Below are positions 36,701 through 43,966 of a stretch of DNA of 64,000 nucleotides, piece after piece. Origin of the DNA: an uncultured Hungatella sp. (GTDB taxonomy: Bacteria; Bacillota; Clostridia; Lachnospirales; Lachnospiraceae); contig CAJUPQ010000011.1 in assembly GCA_910588505.1 (NCBI GenBank), forward strand, positions 1 to 64,000, read 5' to 3'. The notes below the pieces were generated by a model. It was not told where the DNA came from, searched no databases, and saw only the letters and a program-made list of their open reading frames with translations. Position 1 is the stretch's first letter. Every line of letters begins with the position of its first letter. The translations under genes were made by a program, and so were the position numbers.

Positions 36701-36765
36701 CCATGAATAAGATTTCATAATTGATTATTTGATCTTTTATGAAATCTTATTTATGGCTATTTTTC
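36701..36765 (+). terminator. terminator after the small secreted-protein gene
   Basis: A 20-bp AT-rich stem with one wobble (36701-36720 with 36737-36756) is followed by a T-rich stretch. Confidence 0.8.
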
Positions 36766-36804
36766 TATTCTGTAAGTTTATATTAATATAGAGGAGGACA
36801 TACT

Positions 36805-37710
36805 GTGAGATTAAAACAGATGATTTTAGGATTCATTATGACATTAGTAATTGGCAGCACTGCTGTTTCGCTGTATGGTAATGACGATCATAGTGAAACA
36901 GAAACTATTTTTTTTGAAGAAACATTACCTGTTGAAGATAAAAATATAGACTCTTTCATACAGATATCAGATAATTATCCAGATGAAGATTCCCGTGCTG
37001 AATTATTTGGCGAGGAAAAAATCATCGAAAGGTTGATAGCTTTTAATAAAAATTTGAATTGTAATTGGGATTACTATGAAATAACAACTCAAGCTTTGCA
37101 AAGTAAGGAGTTCTATAGTGGTGATGAACGTTTTGTAAAAATATATAACAGAAAAGGTGGACAGATAAAAAATCAGATAATAACTGAAAACGAAGAAAGC
37201 CATTATGTAACATCTCTTAATACAATACAGATGAGCAAGAAGGCTTTTGACAAATATTTGCCTGAAATAGAGAGCGGAGAGCGGTTTAATGATGATGACT
37301 TCGTTTTATCAGATTCGGACTCTATCCCAATAATTTTAGGCTATAACTATAAAGCATATACCGATATTGGTGAAATAATGCGTCTCAATTATTTACAAAA
37401 GGACTTTGAATTTTGTGTGAAGGGGTTTTTACCAAGAGAGTCTATGATACAATTAGATGAAAAAATAATAGAACTGGATAATTATATTTGTGTTCCTAAT
37501 TTTGACTGCGCAGAGATTGCCTCTGGCGATGGTATTGATTTTTTATTCCAGATAAGATATTATTTACAAAGAAACAGCGGCTATATAAAATGCGACTCAG
37601 AGTCAGATTGGGAAGGTATAGATCAGAAAATAAGTAATTTGGCCGGACAGTATGGGTTAGACTATTGTGCGATTGATTCTGTTTATCATATAGATACTGT
37701 AACAAAATAA
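36805..37710 (+). CDS. exported protein of unknown function
   Basis: This 301-residue protein starts at GTG after AGGAGGA, with an N-terminal signal or anchor helix (about 5-23). The rest is hydrophilic, acidic and beta-rich. Its character (for example SIPIILGYNYKAYTDIGEIMRL) recalls the extracytoplasmic domain of MacB/FtsX-type permeases found in bacteriocin loci, but there are no permease helices. The membrane-protein gene begins 31 bp downstream, so the pair is probably an operon. Codons are AT-rich compared with the flanking chromosome. Confidence 0.6.
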   Translation: MRLKQMILGFIMTLVIGSTAVSLYGNDDHSETETIFFEETLPVEDKNIDSFIQISDNYPDEDSRAELFGEEKIIERLIAFNKNLNCNWDYYEITTQALQSKEFYSGDERFVKIYNRKGGQIKNQIITENEESHYVTSLNTIQMSKKAFDKYLPEIESGERFNDDDFVLSDSDSIPIILGYNYKAYTDIGEIMRLNYLQKDFEFCVKGFLPRESMIQLDEKIIELDNYICVPNFDCAEIASGDGIDFLFQIRYYLQRNSGYIKCDSESDWEGIDQKISNLAGQYGLDYCAIDSVYHIDTVTK

Positions 37711-37741
37711 TATTATATATCACATTTTAAAGGGAGGTAAA

Positions 37742-38242
37742 ATGATACATAATCAGGTCAAGGTCAAAACGATATTGGAGGCAATTTTTATTATTACTAT
37801 TATGTATGCTATTGTACAGTTTATACAGACAGTATGCTATGTATCAACACAAAAGGGAATGATACCTGTGATTGTCAAAGACTGTGTAAGCATTCTATGT
37901 TTTATCCTTTTTGTGGCACCTGTTATTATATTTATTTTGCATACAGGGTTTCGGAATAGCAGAACTTTCTTCTTGGAATTTTGGAGAAAACACTGGATCT
38001 TTTATTTGTTTTATATAATTGTTTTGTTTGTAATAAAGAAAAATATAATACTAGGATATTATTCTGTTCAATTTTATATGTTTGGGCTATCTTTTGGACT
38101 GAATGAAAACAGTACCTCCGCTTTTTTGATGGCGTATCTTTATATATTATTTTTTAGTGCTACATCAACGCTTTTTTTCGTTCTTTTGCCAAACTATTTT
38201 TTGATTTTGTTCAGGAAGAGACTACAAAGATATGAAGGCTGA
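37742..38242 (+). CDS. four-helix membrane protein of unknown function
   Basis: This 166-residue protein is strongly hydrophobic, with four or so membrane helices (about 10-32, 45-65, 82-105, 125-155) and a short basic tail (FRKRLQRYEG). No family is recognised. The ATG follows AAAGGGAGG. Together with the exported protein upstream it could form a truncated export or immunity unit for the small secreted protein. A terminator follows. Confidence 0.65.
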   Translation: MIHNQVKVKTILEAIFIITIMYAIVQFIQTVCYVSTQKGMIPVIVKDCVSILCFILFVAPVIIFILHTGFRNSRTFFLEFWRKHWIFYLFYIIVLFVIKKNIILGYYSVQFYMFGLSFGLNENSTSAFLMAYLYILFFSATSTLFFVLLPNYFLILFRKRLQRYEG

Positions 38243-38256
38243 TATATGGAAAGCTG

Positions 38257-38304
38257 TCTGTCTGGCATAAAATGTCAATTTATGTTGCCAGACAGATCTT
38301 TTTT
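38257..38304 (+). terminator. terminator after the membrane-protein gene
   Basis: TCTGTCTGGCA (38257-38267) pairs with TGCCAGACAGA (38286-38296), followed by a T-rich run. Confidence 0.82.
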
Positions 38305-38305
38305 A

Positions 38306-38683
38306 TTAATATGGTCTGTCTGTAAAGTGATTCTGTACAGGTAATTCGTTGATGAGCTTTAACATTTTTTTTAAGGCCTTGTTTTGCAGACGTTTTAGAG
38401 TTCTTTCTGAACGTTCCATTTCCTTTCCGTATTCTATTGAAAATAACTTTGCTGTTTCTGACCAGGTACAGTGTTTGATTAAATGTGTTTCTATTACGAA
38501 TAATTCTGTTTTATTTAGAATAGCTTTTGCGTCTGATAAAATCTGCATTTGAAATAGCTTTTCTTTGTATAGCGGTAACATTGGCGTATTGTTATAAGTA
38601 TGGATACAGGTTTTTAAAAGTTTTGATTCTGCTTCTAGTGAATAAAAATCATATAAATATTTTTTTAATTGCCTTTCGTCCAT
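38306..38683 (-). CDS. small sigma-region-4-like HTH protein
   Basis: This 125-residue protein is helical and basic. Its second half (about 60-112) resembles sigma-70 region 4: ILNKTELFVIETHLIKHCTW, SETAKLFSIE, and RTLKRLQNKALKKML. Region 2 is lacking, so it may be an autonomous regulator, as in some phage-type or ArpU-like activators. No good ribosome site precedes the ATG (GGAG is 17 nt away). It lies near a single-pass membrane protein on the same strand. Confidence 0.55.
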   Translation of the reverse strand: MDERQLKKYLYDFYSLEAESKLLKTCIHTYNNTPMLPLYKEKLFQMQILSDAKAILNKTELFVIETHLIKHCTWSETAKLFSIEYGKEMERSERTLKRLQNKALKKMLKLINELPVQNHFTDRPY

Positions 38684-38755
38684 TGTCGTTCGTTGTATTT
38701 CTCCTACTTATTTTAGATTAATTGTTACCATTGATCAGTTTTTTAGTTCGCTTTT

Positions 38756-39529
38756 CTAGCTCTTGTCATTTTTCACCCTGTGTATTACAAAATCGCATAG
38801 TTTGAGGTCATCTAACCGCGCTTGATATGACACCTCATCCTGCAACATATATGTTTCATATGTGTATGAGGAAAACATACAGAGTTCTTTTAAAAAGTAA
38901 TTTTTTTCTTTTGTATTAACAGTAACAGAATTACTGTCCAGAGGAATACAGTTTGACTTTACTTTTCCCGAAGGTGATATATAAACAGTACACAAATAAC
39001 CAAGGACAATTCCATCCGGAGCGGCATTGTTTTGGATAATAAGATGTCTGTTAAATAGGTCTGCGTCGTTATATCTAAATGCGCAGACATCAAAGAATAA
39101 AGTTGGAGGCCTGTCAGGCAGATCCGAGTCAAATATGATCTCGCCGGTATCGAAGAGAATATCAAGTTGCTCATTATGGACGTCGGGCTCAAATATATCA
39201 AATCCCAGCTTGAGGTCGGATGATGGTTTCTGATATGTAGTTCCAATGAGCATGCATTTTTTTAAATATTTATGATAGCCTTGTGTATCTGCCGCATTAG
39301 ATATAGAACCACTTTTTAAATTGCTATAGATGTCATATGCAACTCTTAGATCACCTCTGGGGCCAAAATGATAATTACATTGGTAGGAGATGATTTTTTT
39401 CCTTGTAAGGATGAGGGTGATAAAGATTGTGGCAATTATTATGAGTACCCTGAGAGAAATCTTTATGTATTTTGGTTGAGTGTTATGTCTGATATAGCAT
39501 ACCCCCTTATGTTCTATCTTGAAACGCAT
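38756..39529 (-). CDS. single-pass membrane protein of unknown function
   Basis: This 257-residue protein has a short basic cytoplasmic end, one membrane helix (about 25-42; ISLRVLIIIATIFITLILT) and a long outer domain rich in Asp and aromatic residues. No family is recognised. The start is uncertain because no ribosome site precedes ATG 39529. The promoter shares TATAATATAA with those of blaI and the thioredoxin-like gene. The downstream sigma-4-like gene suggests a signalling pair, which is inference. Confidence 0.55.
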   Translation of the reverse strand: MRFKIEHKGVCYIRHNTQPKYIKISLRVLIIIATIFITLILTRKKIISYQCNYHFGPRGDLRVAYDIYSNLKSGSISNAADTQGYHKYLKKCMLIGTTYQKPSSDLKLGFDIFEPDVHNEQLDILFDTGEIIFDSDLPDRPPTLFFDVCAFRYNDADLFNRHLIIQNNAAPDGIVLGYLCTVYISPSGKVKSNCIPLDSNSVTVNTKEKNYFLKELCMFSSYTYETYMLQDEVSYQARLDDLKLCDFVIHRVKNDKS

Positions 39530-39550
39530 TTTGATGCGAAATACATTTAT

Positions 39551-39579
39551 ATTATATATTATAATAATAAACCAATCAA
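39551..39579 (-). promoter_or_regulatory. promoter of the single-pass membrane protein gene
   Basis: On the minus strand TTGATT (39579-39574) and TATAAT (39556-39551) are 17 bp apart; the -10 continues as ATAA. Confidence 0.65.
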
Positions 39580-39653
39580 TATCATTTCGTTTACAATTTT
39601 ATTAATTTATGATGTAGTGCAGCGCTAAGACTGTGTGAAATGCTGTGGAATTC

Positions 39654-39682
39654 TTGAATTTAGGGTAAGAAAATGATATGAT
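39654..39682 (+). promoter_or_regulatory. promoter upstream of the Fic gene
   Basis: TTGAAT (39654-39659) and TATGAT (39677-39682) are 17 bp apart, with TG at 39674-39675. Confidence 0.65.
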
Positions 39683-39747
39683 AAAGACACAAAACATCAA
39701 AGAAATACCATATAGAATGTGAAAGCAGCCTGCCGGATGGGAAGATC

Positions 39748-39975
39748 ATGATAAGACCTTTTGAATATGATTCGCAGATCGCGCTCGACGAGGGAGAGGT
39801 TACAGAGGAAATACGAACTAACTTAATGACATTGATTCCGATTAGTTACAAGGAAGGTGATATTGGATGGAGAAAGATCCTTTTAAAGAATATATCAAAG
39901 AGTCTGAACCAGATAAACGGGACAAAGGCTACGCATGGTATACAGCCATTGGTCTGCAGGCTGTCGATGGACTGA
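39748..39975 (+). CDS. possible small ORF overlapping the Fic start
   Basis: A 75-residue frame opens 66 bp after the promoter and overlaps the first 109 bp of fic in another frame. Its first 40 residues (MIRPFEYDSQIALDEGEVTE) look protein-like and acidic. The part inside fic is probably read-through. It could be a leader peptide, a remnant or a small antitoxin; the ribosome site is weak. Confidence 0.3.
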   Translation: MIRPFEYDSQIALDEGEVTEEIRTNLMTLIPISYKEGDIGWRKILLKNISKSLNQINGTKATHGIQPLVCRLSMD

Positions 39976-40703
39976 AAACATCCCAATATCTGATGCATAC
40001 GGCTGTCCGCAATATTGAGGGCGAGATTTCCTTTGAGGAAGCCAACGCGCTTTTGCAGAGCTATTATGAGGAGAATCCTGCCTGTGATATAGGGGATCGT
40101 ACTGAGGAGGCAGACAAGGTTTCAGCCAGAATTGCCGCGCTTTTGTCGGAGCGTGCATTCAGTTTCACGCCAAATGAATATCTGTCCATTCACAGGAAGT
40201 TGTTCACGGACATTTATTCGCATGCCGGCCGTATCCGGGATTACAATATTACAAAGAAAGAATGGGTGTTAAACGGAGACACAGTGCTTTACGGCAGTGC
40301 CACGGAACTGAGAGCAACGTTAGATTACGATCTCTCCGAAGAAAGAACGTTTTCTTACCGAAACCTTTCTATGGACGAGATCATTCATCACCTTGCGGTA
40401 TTCCTCTCAAGATTGTGGCAGATACACCTATTCGAAGAGGGCAATACCAGAACGACGGCAGTGTTCTTTATCAAGTATTTGCGGACCCTTGGCTTTCATG
40501 TGGCAAATGACATTTTTGCAGAGAACGCATGGTATTTCCGCAATGCTCTTGTCCGTGCAAACTATAACGATCTGAAAAACGGCATCTATGAGACTACAGA
40601 GTTTTTGGAGCTGTTCCTAAGAAACCTTCTGTTGAATGAGAATCATCCGCTTCATAACCGAACATTGCATATCAGCGGTTCCTTTGAAAAACCGGAAAAG
40701 TGA
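39867..40703 (+). CDS. Fic family protein, truncated by a frameshift
   Basis: This 278-residue Fido protein has the catalytic loop HLFEEGNTR (187-195), a variant of HxFxxGNGR with Thr in place of the second Gly. The N-terminus (about 45-68; NIEGEISFEEANALLQSYY) resembles the VbhA-type antitoxin segment. Fic enzymes usually transfer AMP to a protein hydroxyl. Homologues normally continue into a C-terminal winged helix; here TGA at 40701 stops it, and the missing part continues in the -1 frame. One extra A in the run at 40696-40699 would restore it. ATG follows GGAAGGTG. Confidence 0.8.
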   Translation: MEKDPFKEYIKESEPDKRDKGYAWYTAIGLQAVDGLKTSQYLMHTAVRNIEGEISFEEANALLQSYYEENPACDIGDRTEEADKVSARIAALLSERAFSFTPNEYLSIHRKLFTDIYSHAGRIRDYNITKKEWVLNGDTVLYGSATELRATLDYDLSEERTFSYRNLSMDEIIHHLAVFLSRLWQIHLFEEGNTRTTAVFFIKYLRTLGFHVANDIFAENAWYFRNALVRANYNDLKNGIYETTEFLELFLRNLLLNENHPLHNRTLHISGSFEKPEK

Positions 40704-40954
40704 ATATTGAGGTTCAAAAAGCGAACATTAAAGACTCATTTACAGTTAAAACGGCTTCTCATGTCTGCAAATTGCTGGAGAAATTTGGATTTCAGGCAAT
40801 CTTTGGCGGATCGGAGCTTCAGGAAATCCCTGGCCTAAAACCGACCAGGAGTACAGCCCTGCTAAAAGAGATGGCAGAGAAAGGAATTATCGAATCAGTC
40901 GCAGGGCTTGGAAAAGGAAAATACAGATTCAGGCAGCATAAGGGGTTGAGGTGA
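40700..40954 (+). pseudogene. detached C-terminal winged-helix part of the Fic gene
   Basis: The 84 residues continue the Fic protein in the -1 frame: NIEVQKANIKDSFTVKTASH leads into a winged-helix domain (KLLEKFGFQAIFGGSELQ, TRSTALLKEMAEKGIIESV, GKGKYRF). The nominal GTG start lies on the end of fic and lacks its own ribosome site. It is probably a remnant, or is expressed only if a frameshift or A-run variation joins it to fic. Confidence 0.7.
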
Positions 40955-40995
40955 TGACATCTGTTTTGAGAAATCCATTATATCGCAATCGGCAT

Positions 40996-41020
40996 GGTCA
41001 GCGCGGTGAACGCGCTGACC
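40996..41020. other. perfect 10-bp hairpin without T-run
   Basis: GGTCAGCGCG (40996-41005) pairs with CGCGCTGACC (41011-41020) over GTGAA. No T-run follows on either strand, so it is not a typical terminator. It lies between the Fic remnant and a small minus-strand gene. Confidence 0.5.
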
Positions 41021-41085
41021 TGTCTGAACGTTACCGTTCTGTCAAGTGGGTATTCATTTGGAAGAATTTGTTATGATATTTGCGT

Positions 41086-41262
41086 TTAATTTTTCACCAA
41101 AGTATCCCCCAAAATCTGACATGGCGCAAAAATGCGACTAACATTTTCGGTGGTTACTGGATGAACACCGTTTCTATCCTTGATCATAGGTTTCTCCGCG
41201 CTATCACTTAATTCAACATTGTACTTCTCACATAATGCGAAAAATAAACTTTTATCAAACAT
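41086..41262 (-). CDS. small unknown protein downstream of the AEC transporter
   Basis: A 58-residue frame starts at ATG 41262 (or ATG 41265) just after AAGAAGAGGTGAT, a strong ribosome site. The product is soluble, with two internal Cys (FALCEKYN, IFAPCQ). It begins 22 bp beyond the stop of the transporter gene on the same strand. No family is recognised. Confidence 0.55.
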   Translation of the reverse strand: MFDKSLFFALCEKYNVELSDSAEKPMIKDRNGVHPVTTENVSRIFAPCQILGDTLVKN

Positions 41263-41283
41263 CATATCACCTCTTCTTCCTCA

Positions 41284-42210
41284 TTATACTCCAAACCAAA
41301 GTTTCAAAATAACAGCCAGCACAGGAATCGTAACCATAGAACACAAGGTTGACATAACGACGCTGATAGACGCGATGCGCCCCTGTTTTTCATACTGACT
41401 GCTGGCCATAGCCACCATGGACGCGATGGGCATACCGATGGTCATGGCTGTCATGCAGATAAGCAGGGCGTTATCGGTAAGAAAACTCATATACAGCGCG
41501 GTAAGGATCGGCATCACCAGCAGGCGGATAACCGTTACAGCGTAAATCCGCTTTTCACTGAATATGTCATGGAGCGGATAGTTGGCCATATTGCTTCCGA
41601 TGATGAGCATGGACAAAGGCGTGGTCACGCTTCCGATAAAACTACACGGCTCCAGGATAAGGTCCGGAAGGGAGATGCCTGTAAATGGGATGGCAAGGGC
41701 GAGAACCGCAGCCATAGTCCCTGCGTTCAGAAGCCGTTTTGGCTCAAACCGGGATGTGTTCCCGGCATCCCTGTCATAGAGAAACAGGGTGTAGGAATAG
41801 AACAACAGGTTAAATCCCAGATTGAAGATGGTGGTATAAAAGATAGAGATGTCCCCATACAGCGCCTGAACTACCGGGTATCCCATAAAGCCCACATTGG
41901 CGTGCATTACCATGGAGCGGTAGGTCCCCCGGCAGTCAGCAGGCGCATGGAGCAGCCTGGCTATGACTGCGGAGATCGCGGGAAAAGTGCAGTAAAGCAC
42001 AAGACCGGCGGTCAAAAGCAGTATAAGCTCTCCCTGGCTGCCTGCCGATACGTGACCGGCGGAACTGATGATGAGCAGCGGGGAGGTAAGGTTTACCACC
42101 AGGGAAGAAAGCTTTTTACAGGTGCCGGCATCCAGGATGTCCTTTTTGTTCAGGTAAAATCCAACTGCGAGAGTGATCAAAAGTTTGGTCATAGTAACAA
42201 TGATCGCCAT
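41284..42210 (-). CDS. AEC (auxin efflux carrier) family transporter
   Basis: This 308-residue protein has about ten membrane helices in two inverted halves, typical of the AEC family; NLTSPLLIISSA and the C-terminal TIGMPIASMVAMASSQY fit it. Bacterial members export or import organic acids such as malate; the substrate is unknown. The ATG follows GGAGGA. It lies 23 bp after the flavoprotein gene on the same strand, so the two may be co-transcribed. Confidence 0.85.
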   Translation of the reverse strand: MAIIVTMTKLLITLAVGFYLNKKDILDAGTCKKLSSLVVNLTSPLLIISSAGHVSAGSQGELILLLTAGLVLYCTFPAISAVIARLLHAPADCRGTYRSMVMHANVGFMGYPVVQALYGDISIFYTTIFNLGFNLLFYSYTLFLYDRDAGNTSRFEPKRLLNAGTMAAVLALAIPFTGISLPDLILEPCSFIGSVTTPLSMLIIGSNMANYPLHDIFSEKRIYAVTVIRLLVMPILTALYMSFLTDNALLICMTAMTIGMPIASMVAMASSQYEKQGRIASISVVMSTLCSMVTIPVLAVILKLWFGV

Positions 42211-42233
42211 AAAAGCTTTCCTCCGTCTGTATG

Positions 42234-43634
42234 TTAATTCTGTAAAATACTTCTGGCCACGCTGATCCCGTTGGCGGAAGCCTGCTGGAGTCCCCTGGTG
42301 ACAGAAGCCCCGTCCCCGATTGCCCGCAGCCCATGGATGCTGGTCTCAAAATCCGTGTTCACCACCACTTTGTTGGAATAGAACTTTACTTCCACCCCGT
42401 AGAGAAGGGTTTCGTCGCTGGCAATACCCGGAGTCACCTTGTCCAGGGCCAAAAGCATCTCCTTGATGTCTACCATGATCCGATGGGGGAACACCAGGGA
42501 AAGGTCCCCGGGGACAGCGTCCTTTAAAGTGGGGATCAGGTTATTGCGGCACAGCCGCTCCTCGGTGGTGCGCCGTCCTCTCTGGAAGTCGCCGAAGGTC
42601 TGGACCATAATCTTCCCGTCGCACAGCATGTTGCTTAACTGGGCGATGTGTTTGCCGTACTCAATGGGAGTCTTAAAAGGCTTGGTAAAATTTTTCGATA
42701 CCAGCAGGGCAAAGTTGGTGTTGTTTGTCTTGTAATCCTTTGACTTGTAGGCGTGCCCATTGACCACTGCCAGGCCGTTTTCATAGTATTCCGTGGCAAC
42801 CTCGCCGGATGGGTTGGTGCAGAAGGTGCGGACCTTGTCGTCAAAGGTGGGGGTGTAGTACACCAGCTTGGCCTCATAGAGATTCTTGTTGAGAAATTCC
42901 ATGACTTCATCCCGAACTTCCACCCGGACGCCGATATCCACAGTTCCTACTTCCGTCTCAATGCCATGGCGTTTGCAGATGTGGCTGAACCAGTCAGACC
43001 CCTCCCTCCCCATGGCAGCCACCACCTCCGGGGCATAGCAGATCTCGCCCTTGTCTGTAACCACGCCTTTTGCGCAGCTTTCTTCTATTATAATGTCTTC
43101 CACCATGGTATTGAATTTCATCTCAACGCCATGGGACAGGAGATGTTCCTGAAGGCGGGTGTAGATCTTATACCCCTCCTCTGTGCCGAGATGGCGGATA
43201 GGGCATTCGATCAGCTTTAAATTGGCGTTGATGGCTTTTCTGCGGATCTCCTCGATCTCCTTCTGCTTATCCACGCCGTACACGTTAGTGTCAGCGCCGA
43301 ATTTCAGGTAGATCTCGTCAGACTCCTGGATCAGTTCCACCGCCTTGCCATAGCCAAGGATATCCGGGAGATGGCCGCCTACGTCCGGAGACAGGGAAAG
43401 CTTGCCGTCGGAAAATGCCCCCGCCCCTGCAAAGCCTGTAGTGATGGAACAGGGTTTGCACCCAACGCAGGTCTTTGTGGTTCGCTTGGGACAGGTGCGC
43501 TTTTCAATAGGCCGCCCCTTTTCGATCATGAGTATTTTCATGTCAGGCCTTTTCCCGATCAGTTCATAGGCACAGAAAATGCCGGATGGGCCGGCTCCGA
43601 TGATGATAACGTCAAATTGATTCGATGGATTCAT
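42234..43634 (-). CDS. FAD-dependent oxidoreductase, COG2509-like
   Basis: This 466-residue protein opens with the FAD-binding GxGxxG (VIIIGAGPSGIFCAYEL) and has a Cys-rich segment (RTCPKRTTKTCVGCKPC, about 47-63) that may bind a cofactor. The rest fits the uncharacterised FAD-dependent dehydrogenase group, with a second dinucleotide-type motif near the end (GLRAIGDGASVTRGLQQA). Substrate unknown. The start is the usual MNPSNQFDVII; the transporter gene follows 23 bp later. Confidence 0.82.
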   Translation of the reverse strand: MNPSNQFDVIIIGAGPSGIFCAYELIGKRPDMKILMIEKGRPIEKRTCPKRTTKTCVGCKPCSITTGFAGAGAFSDGKLSLSPDVGGHLPDILGYGKAVELIQESDEIYLKFGADTNVYGVDKQKEIEEIRRKAINANLKLIECPIRHLGTEEGYKIYTRLQEHLLSHGVEMKFNTMVEDIIIEESCAKGVVTDKGEICYAPEVVAAMGREGSDWFSHICKRHGIETEVGTVDIGVRVEVRDEVMEFLNKNLYEAKLVYYTPTFDDKVRTFCTNPSGEVATEYYENGLAVVNGHAYKSKDYKTNNTNFALLVSKNFTKPFKTPIEYGKHIAQLSNMLCDGKIMVQTFGDFQRGRRTTEERLCRNNLIPTLKDAVPGDLSLVFPHRIMVDIKEMLLALDKVTPGIASDETLLYGVEVKFYSNKVVVNTDFETSIHGLRAIGDGASVTRGLQQASANGISVARSILQN

Positions 43635-43800
43635 ATGTGTGCTCCTTTTGATTAAAAATAGTAGAGATCATAGGTAACCGTTCAGATAGGTTTGCGGGAA
43701 TACGGCCCATCGCCGTAACGGCGCTCCATGTATTATACTATAAATCAGGCTGCGCAATCAAGGGAAAAACGGAATGTTTCGTTACTATGTTTCATTGCTA

Positions 43801-43829
43801 TTTACTTCCGCCTTAAAAACTGATATGAT
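43801..43829 (+). promoter_or_regulatory. promoter upstream of the ORF6N module, probably of pth
   Basis: TTTACT (43801-43806) and TATGAT (43824-43829) are 17 bp apart with TG at 43821-43822. It lies left of the direct repeat, so it may have driven pth before the ORF6N module arrived. Confidence 0.6.
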
Positions 43830-43841
43830 AAAAGCCAAATC

Positions 43842-43896
43842 AGCGTTAGCAGATAAGACAGAGGGACAGCCCCCTATTCTGAATCCTGCTAACGCT
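43842..43896 (+). other. leader hairpin next to the left direct repeat
   Basis: AGCGTTAGCAG (43842-43852) pairs perfectly with CTGCTAACGCT (43886-43896). It begins just after the predicted transcript start and ends right at the 13-bp repeat. Confidence 0.6.
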
Positions 43897-43909
43897 TAAC
43901 GTGCTGTCA
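43897..43909 (+). repeat. left direct repeat flanking the ORF6N module
   Basis: TAACGTGCTGTCA is repeated exactly at 44927-44939, a period of 1030 bp. Confidence 0.85.
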
Positions 43910-43930
43910 AATCTCTGGTATTTTATTGTG

Positions 43931-43944
43931 GAATCATATGATTC
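43931..43944. promoter_or_regulatory. perfect 14-bp palindrome before the ORF6N gene
   Basis: GAATCATATGATTC is its own reverse complement and lies 22 bp before the start codon. A DNA-binding protein such as the ORF6N product could use it as an operator. Confidence 0.5.
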
Positions 43945-43966
43945 AAAGTGGAAAGGATGATAAAAG

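Noticed and set aside
39368..39628. 86-residue plus-strand frame beside the single-pass membrane protein gene
   Set aside because: It is antisense to that gene and its promoter and has no ribosome site.
41569..42237. 222-residue plus-strand frame opposite the AEC transporter
   Set aside because: The transporter helices on the minus strand are convincing; the antisense product is hydrophilic low-complexity.
43842..43896. Hairpin as an intrinsic terminator
   Set aside because: No T-run follows on the plus strand and it lies just after a promoter.
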